Source of the DNA: Lysinibacillus agricola
GTDB taxonomy: Bacteria; Bacillota; Bacilli; Bacillales_A; Planococcaceae
Direction: 5' to 3'
NCBI RefSeq assembly: GCF_016638705.1
Contig: NZ_CP067341.1
Span: 2,979,501 to 3,043,500 of the forward strand
DNA: 64,000 nt
Positions within the stretch are counted from its first letter, which is position 1, and each line of letters begins with the position of its first letter. A program made the translations under genes and the position numbers. Below the pieces are notes generated by a model. It ran no database searches, was not told where the DNA came from, and saw only the letters and a program-made list of their open reading frames with translations. Below, piece after piece: positions 52,677 to 61,551 of the stretch.

Positions 52677-53225
52677 TCATTCGAGAGAGTTATTTTTTTT
52701 CATAATTTCAATAGCTTGATGTACAAATTTTGATTGCACTTTAACAATTTCTAGCATATTATCAAATGCTAGTTGAGTTAATGCTGGCATTTCTCCTTGC
52801 ATTGCAGACAGTTTAGCCTCATAACCAGCGTTTATAACTTTTTCTTCATGTTCTAAAAATTTTTTCTGCTTTTCTAATGCTTCCACAGCCTTAGCATTTG
52901 GCAGTTTAAATGCAAACGATACACCAGAATACAAAGTTGTCGGATAAACTACAGAAGATTTTTCAAGAGCCTCGATAATCAATTCTTGCTCATGCGCTCT
53001 TCCCTTTTCAGTAATTTGATAAATCGCCTTTTGTCTATGACCTGTGGATTCAATACTAGCCACCTCTATATAGCCATCCTTTTCAAGCTTCTTTAAAGCA
53101 TTGTATATAGAGCCGATTAGCACACCACCCCATTGTTCAGCGTCATTTAATTCAAGCATCACTTTAATATCATACCCAGTCATTGGTTTTAACCCCAGCA
53201 TAGCAAGAACTAATAACCTTGTCAT
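52677..53225 (-). CDS. PadR-family transcriptional regulator
   Basis: 182 residues from ATG 53225 with AAAAGGTG upstream. The winged helix MTRLLVLAMLGLKPMTGYDI...GSIYNALKKLEKDGYIEV is the PadR signature (GSIYxxLxxLExxGxI). The C-terminal helix (residues 100-180) is the Vir_act_alpha_C dimerisation region. It lies directly upstream of the ABC exporter and both carry the TTCAACGTTGAA dyad, so it probably represses itself and the exporter until a substrate binds. Confidence 0.92.
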   Translation of the reverse strand: MTRLLVLAMLGLKPMTGYDIKVMLELNDAEQWGGVLIGSIYNALKKLEKDGYIEVASIESTGHRQKAIYQITEKGRAHEQELIIEALEKSSVVYPTTLYSGVSFAFKLPNAKAVEALEKQKKFLEHEEKVINAGYEAKLSAMQGEMPALTQLAFDNMLEIVKVQSKFVHQAIEIMKKNNSLE

Positions 53226-53241
53226 AATAATCACCTTTTTA

Positions 53242-53268
53242 TATTCAACGTTGAGTAATTTGAATATA
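53242..53268. promoter_or_regulatory. Second palindromic operator, at the padR promoter
   Basis: TATTCAACGTTGAGTAA repeats 11 of the 12 core bases of the operator at 52638; an outer dyad ATATTCAA...TTGAATAT extends over 53241-53267. It lies 16 bases before the padR start. Confidence 0.7.
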
Positions 53269-53405
53269 ACGATATTTTTGTCAATAGGTTTATTAATTAT
53301 TTACAGACAATATCGAAATTTTGTAAAAAACAAAATACATCACAATAACGTTTTTTATGATAGAATAAATGATATTGCGCCATCAAAGGGCGTGAACCAA
53401 TTCAG

Positions 53406-53436
53406 GCTGTAGCAAATTTGTTTGCTACAGCTTTTC
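53406..53436 (+). terminator. Terminator-like hairpin
   Basis: GCTGTAGCAAA and TTTGCTACAGC form a perfect 11-bp stem followed by TTTTC on the plus strand, although no plus-strand gene ends here. Confidence 0.65.
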
Positions 53437-53472
53437 ACATTTATGAAGGAAAATCGCCAAACATCAATGTAT

Positions 53473-54318
53473 TTAATTCATGAATTTACTGTGATTAGGT
53501 AAAGCAATCTGCTCAAAGTCAGTCGCTAATTTATGCAAATTTCTAGTAAGCTCCTCCCCTTTCATTGGTAATCCATGTCCTGTAATAGCAACTGAAGGTT
53601 TTAGTGCCTCTAATTTTTTTACGGAATCCCAAGCAGCCTGCCAATCCGTCGTGAAATATCGTGGCGGTCCACTAATTTCTTTTTTTTGTAGCAACACTTT
53701 GTAAAGCGACTCTTGTTTAACCGTAACAAAGGCATCTCCAACAATTAACGCTCGATCCTCTTCGCGAAATAAAGATATATGCCCTGGCGTATGGCCAGGA
53801 GTATGAATCCAACGAAAACCATCCATATATGGAATACTCCCATTGGACGGGAGCGACTCAACGTTGTTTCCTAAGTTAATAGCTTCATTCGGGAAAATTG
53901 ATGACACTTTTGCTAGTAAGCCACCATTTACAGCAGAATCAGGTTTAGGATAATTTTTTATATCCGTTAAATAAGGTAATTCTAAAGAATGAGCATAAAC
54001 TGGCATACCCCAATGTTCAATTAAATCAATTATCGCCCCAACATGATCAAAGTGCCCGTGCGTCAAAATTAATGCATTCGGTCGACTATTTGATCCAAAC
54101 CTCTTCTCTGCTATTGAAATAATTTCCTTTGCACTTTTTGGCATGCCTGCATCAACTAATACGAACTCTTTCTTATGAGGTTCACCGTAGAGTACGATAT
54201 TAACAATTTGAATTGTATGCTGGTATATATCAGGCAATACTTCTACACCATCTCCACTCCAAATTGATGTTGCTGGAATATATTTAAAATCGCTACCATA
54301 ATTCATATCTTTATGCAT
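53473..54318 (-). CDS. MBL-fold metallo-hydrolase
   Basis: 281 residues. H87-G-H89-F-D91-H92 (LTHGHFDHVG) with later ligands in HTPGHTPGHISLF and ALIVGDAFVT; the last metal histidine is in AITGHGLPM. Residue order and length fit the glyoxalase-II-like hydrolases of Bacilli. AAGGGG lies upstream of the ATG. Substrate unknown. Not related closely to the MBL protein at 1853. Confidence 0.88.
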   Translation of the reverse strand: MHKDMNYGSDFKYIPATSIWSGDGVEVLPDIYQHTIQIVNIVLYGEPHKKEFVLVDAGMPKSAKEIISIAEKRFGSNSRPNALILTHGHFDHVGAIIDLIEHWGMPVYAHSLELPYLTDIKNYPKPDSAVNGGLLAKVSSIFPNEAINLGNNVESLPSNGSIPYMDGFRWIHTPGHTPGHISLFREEDRALIVGDAFVTVKQESLYKVLLQKKEISGPPRYFTTDWQAAWDSVKKLEALKPSVAITGHGLPMKGEELTRNLHKLATDFEQIALPNHSKFMN

Positions 54319-54827
54319 GGAAAACCCCTTCTTCCTTCATTGAAATTAGATAATCATATTTTTCCTTTATACAGTAAAAATATAGCAAGAAAAAAATGGA
54401 TTAAAGCTCAGAACTAGCGATTCAATGATTTACTTTCTCATGCAATTCCTTCTTACTCGATAGTGATATAATAATTACCTCTTGTTCGCCAGTTACATGA
54501 TTATACATATATCCCCATAGCATCTTTTGAATTTTCCATTAAACAGAACAAACCTGTCGGCATGAATCAACATTATATCCCTTTTCAAGTAAGGAATTAA
54601 GAAACGTCCAGAGCCAACTCTCGCTTCATGTCCCCTTCCTTTCAATCACTTATGCAAAAGCCTCTACGCCAATCAGCAAATGTCATCCTAACTATCAGTG
54701 ATAAGCAATAAAATAGTCATATTGTAAAATGTTGTCGACAAATGTATAATTTTACTATACTTTTTTTGCTGAAAGTGATTCTGATTTAGAGTGCGCCAAA
54801 TAAAAACATGGAGAGGAATGTGACAGT
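54319..54827. other. 509-bp gap holding a degenerate copy of a methyltransferase segment
   Basis: Between about 54525 and 54650 the sequence CCATTAAACAGAACAAACCT, GTCGGCAT, then CATTATATCCCTTTTCAAGT and GTCCAGAGCCAACTC matches parts of the methyltransferase gene at 56115-56345 in the same order, with the middle deleted. It is a broken partial duplicate. The remainder shows no gene; the DUF1266 promoter must lie near 54780. Confidence 0.65.
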
Positions 54828-55595
54828 TTGAAGATTTTTCTAATTATTGTAGGAATTATTGTGGCAATTGTGATTTTACTTATTGTGGGTTTAATTACAG
54901 CGAGCAAGCGAATTGAGAAAAATAGTAAAAAAATGCGATTAGAAATGGAGATGGCTAACCCTTTACCGAAAGAGAAACAGCATTTGCTTGCCTACGGTGC
55001 CAATCTCGCTCTTTACCGCACTGATTCGCCACGGATACTGCCGATAGATGTAGATCATGAAACTTTGAAGGAGGTCCTTTCTTCATACTGGGACGTTAAT
55101 AATCCAGAGGAGGCTGTTGAAACCCTGGAATGGCTACTTACGGAAGGGCATCGTACGAGATATGATGAGCTTCTTTTGGCATTGAAAGCTGGCCAGTCTT
55201 TTACAGAGGAGGAAGTGGGAAAATCGCAGGAATGCTATGAATCTGCCCAAGAAGCGATGATGAAGAAGCTTTCCTTTACGAAATCCGATTTTGACCAGGT
55301 GGACACTATTGCTGCCTGGGATTTTGACCGAGCTGTAAATGTTGCAAGATGGAGCTACTTAGTTGGTTATATTACCGAGGAACAGGCATGGGGATACATA
55401 GCGCGAGCAGCTGATGCCGGAAGCCATTTCTTCCAATCCTGGAAGGACTATTTTATGTCATTTGCATTTGGCCGAGCCATTGCCTACGAGGGTGACATAT
55501 ACGATATCCTTTGGAACGGAAAAGAATTACTGGAGGAAAAGGATTCAATCTGGAATGAATTTAGCATTCAACGATCCACAACAGTAAGCCGATAA
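54828..55595 (+). CDS. DUF1266 protein with N-terminal membrane anchor
   Basis: 255 residues; TTG start at 54828 behind GAGAGGAATG. Residues 1-24 are one membrane helix, followed by a basic stretch; the rest is cytoplasmic. Residues 155-245 (VDTIAAWDFDRAVNVARWSY, LVGYITEEQAWGYI, SWKDYFMSFAFGRA) are the DUF1266 domain, found in bacteria in proteins of unknown function. Confidence 0.88.
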   Translation: MKIFLIIVGIIVAIVILLIVGLITASKRIEKNSKKMRLEMEMANPLPKEKQHLLAYGANLALYRTDSPRILPIDVDHETLKEVLSSYWDVNNPEEAVETLEWLLTEGHRTRYDELLLALKAGQSFTEEEVGKSQECYESAQEAMMKKLSFTKSDFDQVDTIAAWDFDRAVNVARWSYLVGYITEEQAWGYIARAADAGSHFFQSWKDYFMSFAFGRAIAYEGDIYDILWNGKELLEEKDSIWNEFSIQRSTTVSR

Positions 55596-55654
55596 TTTAA
55601 CATTGGACAAGGCTGAGAAAGCGTGCCACTTGAAGCACAAAAAATGAATTATGA

Positions 55655-55712
55655 AACAAAAAACCTGCTAGATATTTAGCGACTTTCTTAGCTAAAATCT
55701 AGCAGGTTTATT
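55655..55712 (-). terminator. Terminator of the methyltransferase gene
   Basis: AAACCTGCTAGAT (55661-55673) pairs with ATCTAGCAGGTTT (55697-55709), a perfect 13-bp stem; on the minus strand the tail is TTTTTTGTTT. Confidence 0.9.
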
Positions 55713-56470
55713 TATTTACGAACAGCTTCAAATGTAATTAATGAATGCTCCTTTGAAGGCTTCTTGTTATAAACATAATCAGCGGAGCAAGTAATCTCAG
55801 AAAAACCTATGCTTGTTAATATGTGCTGGAATTCTTCTATTCCGTACCATCTTAACGGAAATCTTTGTAACTCTGTATCAATTAATTTACCATTTCGCCA
55901 TTTTTCATATTTTAAAACGGTTAGCGTATATTGTTCGATCCAGTTCATTTCAACGGCTTTTCTTTCTATTGCAATTCCTTCCTCTTGCGAAATTTCATAG
56001 TAGGATGAAGTAATTTCCCCTGTTTGCCAGTCTGTAGGTAAAAGCATGTCTACAATTAGACGGCCTCCAGGGATCAAATGATTATACATACATGTTAATG
56101 CATCCATCGCATCTTTAGAATTCTCGATTAAACAGAACGAACCTGTCGGCATAACAATCGCTTCATATTTTGAGTCTACTGAAAAATTGCTCAAGTTACC
56201 TTCATATAGATTTGGCTTGAATCCTCTTTCTTTACAATGTTTTCGGCATGAATCTAACATTTCAGGTGAGTAGTCGATCCCCTCAACATCATATCCATTT
56301 TCAAGTAAAGGGATTAAGAAGCGTCCAGAGCCAACTCCTGCTTCAAGTACTCTTCCCTTAGCTCCTTTTAATCGTTCAAGATAATATTCAATATCCCCAC
56401 CAATAGAATATCCTACTGGTTTTGTCAAATCATAAAGTTCTGTACATAAAGGACCGTAATCACTATACAT
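55712..56470 (-). CDS. Class I SAM-dependent methyltransferase
   Basis: 252 residues from ATG 56470 after CGGAGGAATT. Motif I is RVLEAGVGSGRFLIPLLENG (about 42-61), then VEGIDYSPEMLDSCR and the post-motif AIVMPTGSFCLIENS; motif III is LIPGGRLIVDML. Same branch as the gene at 6750. Substrate unknown. A decayed piece of the same gene lies near 54600. Confidence 0.88.
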   Translation of the reverse strand: MYSDYGPLCTELYDLTKPVGYSIGGDIEYYLERLKGAKGRVLEAGVGSGRFLIPLLENGYDVEGIDYSPEMLDSCRKHCKERGFKPNLYEGNLSNFSVDSKYEAIVMPTGSFCLIENSKDAMDALTCMYNHLIPGGRLIVDMLLPTDWQTGEITSSYYEISQEEGIAIERKAVEMNWIEQYTLTVLKYEKWRNGKLIDTELQRFPLRWYGIEEFQHILTSIGFSEITCSADYVYNKKPSKEHSLITFEAVRK

Positions 56471-57373
56471 GTCAATTCCTCCGATTTCGTGCAAAAGAAT
56501 CTATGATCAATTTTTCACTTAGTTCTTCCACACCTTAAATTTGTTTGATGGAAAAATAGAGCTGACTATCATGATATATCACTCATTTTCAGTAAAAGAT
56601 AGTAATATTATACATTTTTAATCAACGTAACACAATATGATTATTTTATGGTTAATCTCCATAATGAGGGGTTGATTTCCGTTCCGACTGGGCGCTTTCC
56701 TGGGGCTATGCCAGTGATCATTAACTGTGAAAAAATCGAAGCCATTCGTAAAACTAATCCTTCTAGTTAATAAACATAAAAAGTTAACCTTCTAGGCTCC
56801 AATCTGGAATCAGCTTTTTTGGAATGGAATGACTTATTCTTTATGTTTTTTTCGGGCTTCTATCGCACATATATATACTAGGAAAAAGACTACATCATAA
56901 CTCTTATTACCTAATTTCACCTTATAATGTATTTGTACAAATTGACCATTTCGTCAAAGGTGCATAAACACCTAATTCTTGCTGAAACCATTTATGAGAT
57001 AATGAACATTAATGCATCATATCAACACGCCGAAAGAGGAATTCTATTGACTAATGGGCATAAATCAATCAACTTGCAATTGTTGGTTTGGAATAAAGTT
57101 TGATCTAAAATATCCCCAAAATCCATATTTTAAGTTAAATGATAAGAACTCGTTTTGAAAAATGATTGATCAAAACGAGTTAATTCTTTGTGAAATGCTA
57201 TGCGATTTTTATAATAAAGTTTGATCATTTTCTACCTAGTAAATCGCGCCCGATTGCGGTATAAATATTATATTTTTGTTAAGACAGAGTTAACAAAATC
57301 GGTTTTTTCTTCTGGATATTTGTGTTTATTATGGGTCGAGACATCGATAGCTTACATTTCTTCCCAAGAGATC
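56471..57373. other. 903-bp gap: repeat end and decayed gene scraps
   Basis: GTTGATTTCCGTTCCGACTG at 56672-56691 then GGCGCTTTCCTGGGG is a one-sided copy of the dispersed repeat, without its matching end. At about 56922-56955 CACCTTATAATGTATTTGTA resembles the 3' end of the DHFR-like gene at 9785 (about 27 of 33 bases by eye). No open frame with a ribosome site elsewhere; the rest is AT-rich. Confidence 0.55.
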
Positions 57374-57895
57374 CTATTCTACTATGGATTCTGTTATTTT
57401 CCCATCTAGTTTTTTAATCGCCAACATCGAATTATCCTGAATGATGCCTGTATCTACAAAACCAAATGAAACGTATAATGTTTTAGCTTTGACATTACTT
57501 GTATGATAAAAGAGGGTTACATATTCAGCTTCCCCATATGGCATATTTTCAATATCCATCAACATTTTTTCAAAAGCAAGTTTGCCATATCCTTTCCCCT
57601 GGTGACTCTTATCAATCATAATATGCCAAATAAAATAGCTCTTCTTCCCGTAAAAAACTTCATTTTCAAATGATTCATGATCCAACGTATCATAAATATA
57701 CATCAAAAATCCAACCGCAACTTCATCGGCATAAATGGCAAGGGGAGTCGCTGGTATCCCGTCTGCGTTCAACATATGAGCATCTGCAAAGCTTCTGAGG
57801 TTAGTAGTTTCTATAAAGTCTTTCTGGTTTTCTCCAACTTCAAGTGCTATTACTTCATCTATGTTATCACCGGTTATCTTTCGTAATTCAATCAT
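57374..57895 (-). CDS. GNAT-family N-acetyltransferase
   Basis: 173 residues from ATG 57895, after AGGAGAGGAG. MIELRKITGDNIDEVIALEV and KSHQGKGYGKLAFEKML carry the acetyl-CoA pyrophosphate loop (Q-G-K-G-Y-G), followed by TLYVSFGFVDTG. Overall layout is like the BltD/PaiA polyamine acetyltransferases, so spermidine-like substrates are possible. A longer frame to 57952 lacks a ribosome site. Confidence 0.87.
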   Translation of the reverse strand: MIELRKITGDNIDEVIALEVGENQKDFIETTNLRSFADAHMLNADGIPATPLAIYADEVAVGFLMYIYDTLDHESFENEVFYGKKSYFIWHIMIDKSHQGKGYGKLAFEKMLMDIENMPYGEAEYVTLFYHTSNVKAKTLYVSFGFVDTGIIQDNSMLAIKKLDGKITESIVE

Positions 57896-58159
57896 TTTTT
57901 TATCTCCTCTCCTAAGACAAGCCACTTCCACACATGGCCTCAAACATTCCAAATATCATTTCCATAATTCTCAAAATAGGGTACACAAAATATTCACCAA
58001 TGCTAACTCTTTTTTCCCTGTGATTTCTAATCCTTGTTCCGCAAAATGGCCCGTTTATTGAATTGTCATAATCCATCTTTTCAATGCAATTGTATCAAAC
58101 CTTTTTACAAATTATCGGACTTTATTACAAATGATCAATCTTTATTTTAAATCTACAGC

Positions 58160-58405
58160 AATACCGTAACATGCGAATAGCTTATTTGATAGCTATTCTG
58201 ACTACTCCCACAGCTAAAGCAGTGGGGATCTTATATACTTAAGAGAAGCGTTACAAAGCTCTCCACAGATGGTGTTGCCATGTCCTGTGTACAACATCTT
58301 TGATTTATCTTCTGTTCCATAAGACTTTCTTATTTACACAACCGATGTTGTGTTGGCAATAAGTTTTAACGAAGGCAGGTAGCTCTACCTACGGAGGAAT
58401 ACCCC
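58160..58405 (-). ncRNA. Predicted right end and guide (omega/re) RNA of the IS605-type element
   Basis: Just past the tnpB stop, on the same strand, lies about 230 bp of structured DNA: ACACAAC/GGTTGTGT and GATGTTGTACACAGG arms, ending in the hairpin CCCACTGCTTTAGCTGTGGG typical of IS200/IS605 right ends. Beyond it is GAATAGCT/AGCTATTC. TnpB proteins use an RNA from exactly this region as guide. The RNA's limits are inference. Confidence 0.6.
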
Positions 58406-60030
58406 TCACTTGATTTGTTGGATACCCATGCTAAGAGGGAATGTTTTCTTTACTTGTTTCAAGTCTTCTATATGTTGATCGTGTAACTCTAAAAAGGTAG
58501 TAAACGTTTTATTGCATAAGTCTTGATTAGGTTGCTGTAAATTTGTATCACTATTCATCAGTAAAAACGCACTATATAAATCTCGTTGTACGAGATGACT
58601 TCCAATTTGACTCCAACGTTGATGGAGTTTTTTCTTTTCATAACTACCCGTCACATGGTTATACTGACTGGCTCTAAAGGTTATCGTATTCACTTTCTGT
58701 ATCGTTTGCTTTGTGTAACCTAATTTTTGATTAATGATTTCCACTAGCATGGCTGGGGCATGATTCCCAATGCTTTTTCCAAAACGCTTTTTGGATTGGA
58801 TTTTGCCCTGTATAGTTGTTTTGGTTTCTTTTGTACGTTTTGCCAATCCTTTAAAATGCATGGTTTCGATGTACACCTCATCGCCAAGAGACAAAATTTT
58901 ATTTGCTAACGCACCATGTTTTTCTTTGATGTAGGAAGCTTTCTTTCTATATAATTCTTTTACTTGTTCTTTTGTTTTTTGATAGTTTTCACTATATGTC
59001 CAACGGAGTTTGACGCCATGTTTTATAGTCCCATCCTTTTTGAAATTGTTAGGATTGGTACTTCTACGACTTCTATCCAACTTGCGTAATAAACGTCTTT
59101 TTTGTTTCTCCAATAAAGGTACTTCTGGAGCAAGTTGTTGGATGAAAACTGTTTCTTCTGAAACAATCGCAATAGTAGAAGGACCCATGTCAATACCTAC
59201 TCGTTTTTGTTTTTGATAGGAATGCCGAAAGGCTCCTGTAGATGGAATTCTCTTGGCAGGAGGAATCCCATCCATCACAAGTTGTACGTAAAAAGTATGT
59301 TTTCCACGAATCACTTTTTTGACTAGACGACAGTATTTAATGGTATGAAGGGCAAGGGATTCTTTTACAAACAAATCTTGTTTGCGAATACGAACAGGAA
59401 GGATTAATCCATTCCAATAGACACTATTCTCTTTAAATCGAATGCCTGCTTTATTAGATTTCCCTTCTACAGAATGAAACATTCCGTAACGTTTAAAGTG
59501 TGCTTTGCTCCCTTTAAATAGAACATCTTGAACCGCTTTCCAGACAGTAGAGGCGATTTTCTGAGAAGTATTGCTATCTATATGTTTTTTATAGTTATGT
59601 TGATGCTTTTTAATATACGCATGCAGTTGATATTCACTTAATCCAAAAGATTGACGAATGTTATTTAATTCTTTTGCGATCTGCTTCAATTCTTTTGAAT
59701 CATTCGTTTTTTTCGCTTTTTGGTAGCCACGTAATTGTTTTCGATAGTGTTTTGATTCTTGCATGAAAGTATATTGTTTTACTGCGTAAGACAAAGTTGT
59801 ATTATAGAGTGTACGGGCAATTTCAAAACGTTTTAATAGGATATCCTTTTGCCATGTATCTATAAGTAACTTGAGTTCTATAATAAAACAATCTTTCTTC
59901 CATTTCGTCATTATCCGTCACTCCTTTCTTTTTTTGATTATTCACAATATACAATATAAACATATGTTCTATAAAGAAAAAGCACTTCATTCCTCCCGCC
60001 TCTGAAGAAGGGGGCTTCCTGAAGCTCAAT
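58165..60030 (-). mobile_element. IS605/IS1341-type element carrying only tnpB
   Basis: The left end (minus-strand 5' side) is around 59985-60030, where GAAGCCCCCTTCTTCAGAGG forms the subterminal hairpin of this class; the right end is the CCCACTGC...GTGGG hairpin near 58205. No inverted repeats or target duplication, as expected for this family. Without a TnpA it depends on a helper elsewhere. It abuts the 5' end of a DUF2809 relic. Confidence 0.7.
58406..59911 (-). CDS. tnpB: TnpB-related RNA-guided nuclease, zinc-ribbon-less variant
   Basis: 501 residues, longer than a typical ~400-residue TnpB. The RuvC-like acids are all present: D241 in KRVGIDMGPSTIAIV, E349 in EVYIETMHFKGLAKR, and D444 in VQRDLYSAFLLM. 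The stretch before the last motif (ITFRASQYNHVTGSYEKKKL), where standard TnpB has two C-x-x-C pairs, holds no cysteine. The N-terminal half is basic and helical. TnpB cleaves DNA at the transposon's donor site using a guide RNA from the 3' end. No tnpA is present. Start ATG 59911 with GGAGTGA upstream. Confidence 0.88.
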   Translation of the reverse strand: MTKWKKDCFIIELKLLIDTWQKDILLKRFEIARTLYNTTLSYAVKQYTFMQESKHYRKQLRGYQKAKKTNDSKELKQIAKELNNIRQSFGLSEYQLHAYIKKHQHNYKKHIDSNTSQKIASTVWKAVQDVLFKGSKAHFKRYGMFHSVEGKSNKAGIRFKENSVYWNGLILPVRIRKQDLFVKESLALHTIKYCRLVKKVIRGKHTFYVQLVMDGIPPAKRIPSTGAFRHSYQKQKRVGIDMGPSTIAIVSEETVFIQQLAPEVPLLEKQKRRLLRKLDRSRRSTNPNNFKKDGTIKHGVKLRWTYSENYQKTKEQVKELYRKKASYIKEKHGALANKILSLGDEVYIETMHFKGLAKRTKETKTTIQGKIQSKKRFGKSIGNHAPAMLVEIINQKLGYTKQTIQKVNTITFRASQYNHVTGSYEKKKLHQRWSQIGSHLVQRDLYSAFLLMNSDTNLQQPNQDLCNKTFTTFLELHDQHIEDLKQVKKTFPLSMGIQQIK

Positions 60031-60042
60031 TCTGTGATCACC

Positions 60043-60337
60043 ATGTTTTTAGGCCTAGCTTTTAGAAAATGGAGTCTTCTACTTCCGTCATTTGTAGCGC
60101 AGAACGCAGGAGACATGCTATGGGCTATGATGATCTATTTCGGATTTCGATTGTTGCTAGTGCGTAAGAGCATCTTCACAGTCATTTTGTTCAGTTTTGT
60201 TTAGCTTCGGCATTGAATTTAGCCCGTTGTATCAGGAAGACTGGAATAATCAGATTCGCGAGACATCACTCGGGGCTTTAATATTTGACAAGGGTTTTCT
60301 AGTAGAAGATTTGATTCGATCTCGCCCCTCTAGTTAA
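60043..60337 (+). pseudogene. DUF2809 membrane protein relic
   Basis: MFLGLAFRKWSLLLPSFVAQ, then AGDMLWAMMIYFGFRLLLVR; after a one-base shift near 60210 it continues SFGIEFSPLYQEDWNNQIRE and LGALIFDKGFLVEDLIRS, stop at 60335. These are the four helices of DUF2809. The N-terminal 10-15 residues may have been lost to the TnpB element, whose left end lies just upstream. Confidence 0.8.
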
Positions 60338-60340
60338 AAA

Positions 60341-60719
60341 TTATAGTTGATTACCGTGAAATACTTTTACTATTAAATCACGTTCTGGTACCTGTAATTT
60401 ATGATACGATTCTAAAAAAGAAGTTTTATCACAAGTTGATTTTTCCAGTTTAATCCCAATTTCTTCTTTCGAAAATGCTATAATTGCATAAGGTGCAGTT
60501 GATTGTTACAACCAAGGGAACTAGGATTCAAGTATATCGTTTTATTCCCTATAAAATAATGCAGGGGATGATGGTGATTGTTACCTTCAAATAACTTTTC
60601 TAGGTTTTCAATACTTGGGGTTACAATTGAACTAAATGGATCCTTACTAATATGTTCATTTATGTGACTGTTTTTAATTTGATAATGGGTAAATAAAATT
60701 GAATGTCCTTTTAACTAAA
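60341..60719 (-). pseudogene. Metallophosphoesterase relic, YfcE/MJ0936-like
   Basis: LKGHSILFTHYQIKNSHINE, then HHHPLHYFIGNKTIYLNPSS-LGC, a shift near 60500, and APYAIIAFSKEEIGIKLEKS with FLESYHKLQVPERD to the stop at 60341. H-H-P-L-H-Y and the T-H-Y motif are late metal ligands of calcineurin-like phosphoesterases. The N-terminal half with the D-x-H motif is missing. Confidence 0.75.
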
Positions 60720-60779
60720 AAAAGCCAACATACTTGGTGATATCAACAGCATGTTGGCTCTTAACTATTTCATAACAAC

Positions 60780-61538
60780 TTAAATAACTTCAAGGTAGTA
60801 ATCTTTTAGTCGAGCAATTTCCACTTCATCGATGCCGAACTCCTCTTTGAAATATGCTTCATACGTAGGGTAGATTTCTTTAATACGATCGAAAACGGTC
60901 TGCATATAAACTGCTTCTACACCAGCCATTTTCCCAAAAATGACTTGATATTCAGCCATTTGTTCTTTCATTTTAGTAAACCAGATTGGTGGTTTTATAG
61001 CTGTCGCCTCATTTGTTAAGAGATATTCTTCAATAATTGCTTCTTCTGATACGCCAAGCAATAAGTAGATTAAAGCTGCACCGACACCAGTACGGTCTTT
61101 CCCTGCTGCACAGTGGTGTACTAATGGAACTTGTTGCTCACGAATACACGCTAGTAGTGCTTTATATGATTCATTTTCAAATAACATGTCCGCATAGAAA
61201 TGACCAAGGGCATTTTCTCGTGTCCACATTGGATTTTTCAACATATCTTCCAGCGATGTTGAGCTGTGGTCTAAATTTGTATTTGCAGGTACGCGAATGT
61301 TGATGACACCTTCAATTGTTGGAGTTACGACTTTGCTTGCTTCGTGATCATCACGATAATCAAAAATCACTTGAATGTCCATATCTTTTAAACGAGTAAG
61401 ATCGGCATTTGTTGCATGTCCTAGTTCACCACAACGAAATAGCAAACCTTTTTTTACACGGCGCCCATCTTTCGTTACTCGCCCACCCATATCACGAAAA
61501 TTATAAATTTCTTCAAACGTCTCTAATAGTTGCACCAT
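60780..61538 (-). CDS. Tyrosine-phosphatase-like protein in the phn cluster
   Basis: 252 residues. Opens YNFRDMGGRVTKDGRRVKKG-LLFRCGEL, the family start; the P-loop VHHCAAGKDRTGVGAALIYL holds the H-C-x5-R signature (here C-A-A-G-K-D-R). This is the bacterial tyrosine/lipid-phosphatase type (Tyr_phosphatase3), as in LipA of Listeria. It follows phnC by 13 bases and is probably co-transcribed. In some Bacilli a phosphatase in this position goes with phosphonate or phosphite uptake, but the substrate is not known. Confidence 0.87.
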   Translation of the reverse strand: MVQLLETFEEIYNFRDMGGRVTKDGRRVKKGLLFRCGELGHATNADLTRLKDMDIQVIFDYRDDHEASKVVTPTIEGVINIRVPANTNLDHSSTSLEDMLKNPMWTRENALGHFYADMLFENESYKALLACIREQQVPLVHHCAAGKDRTGVGAALIYLLLGVSEEAIIEEYLLTNEATAIKPPIWFTKMKEQMAEYQVIFGKMAGVEAVYMQTVFDRIKEIYPTYEAYFKEEFGIDEVEIARLKDYYLEVI

Positions 61539-61551
61539 TTTTTCCTCCTCC

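Noticed and set aside
53406..53436. Attenuator for the MBL gene at 53473
   Set aside because: The T-tail is on the opposite strand and the hairpin lies downstream of that gene, not in its leader.
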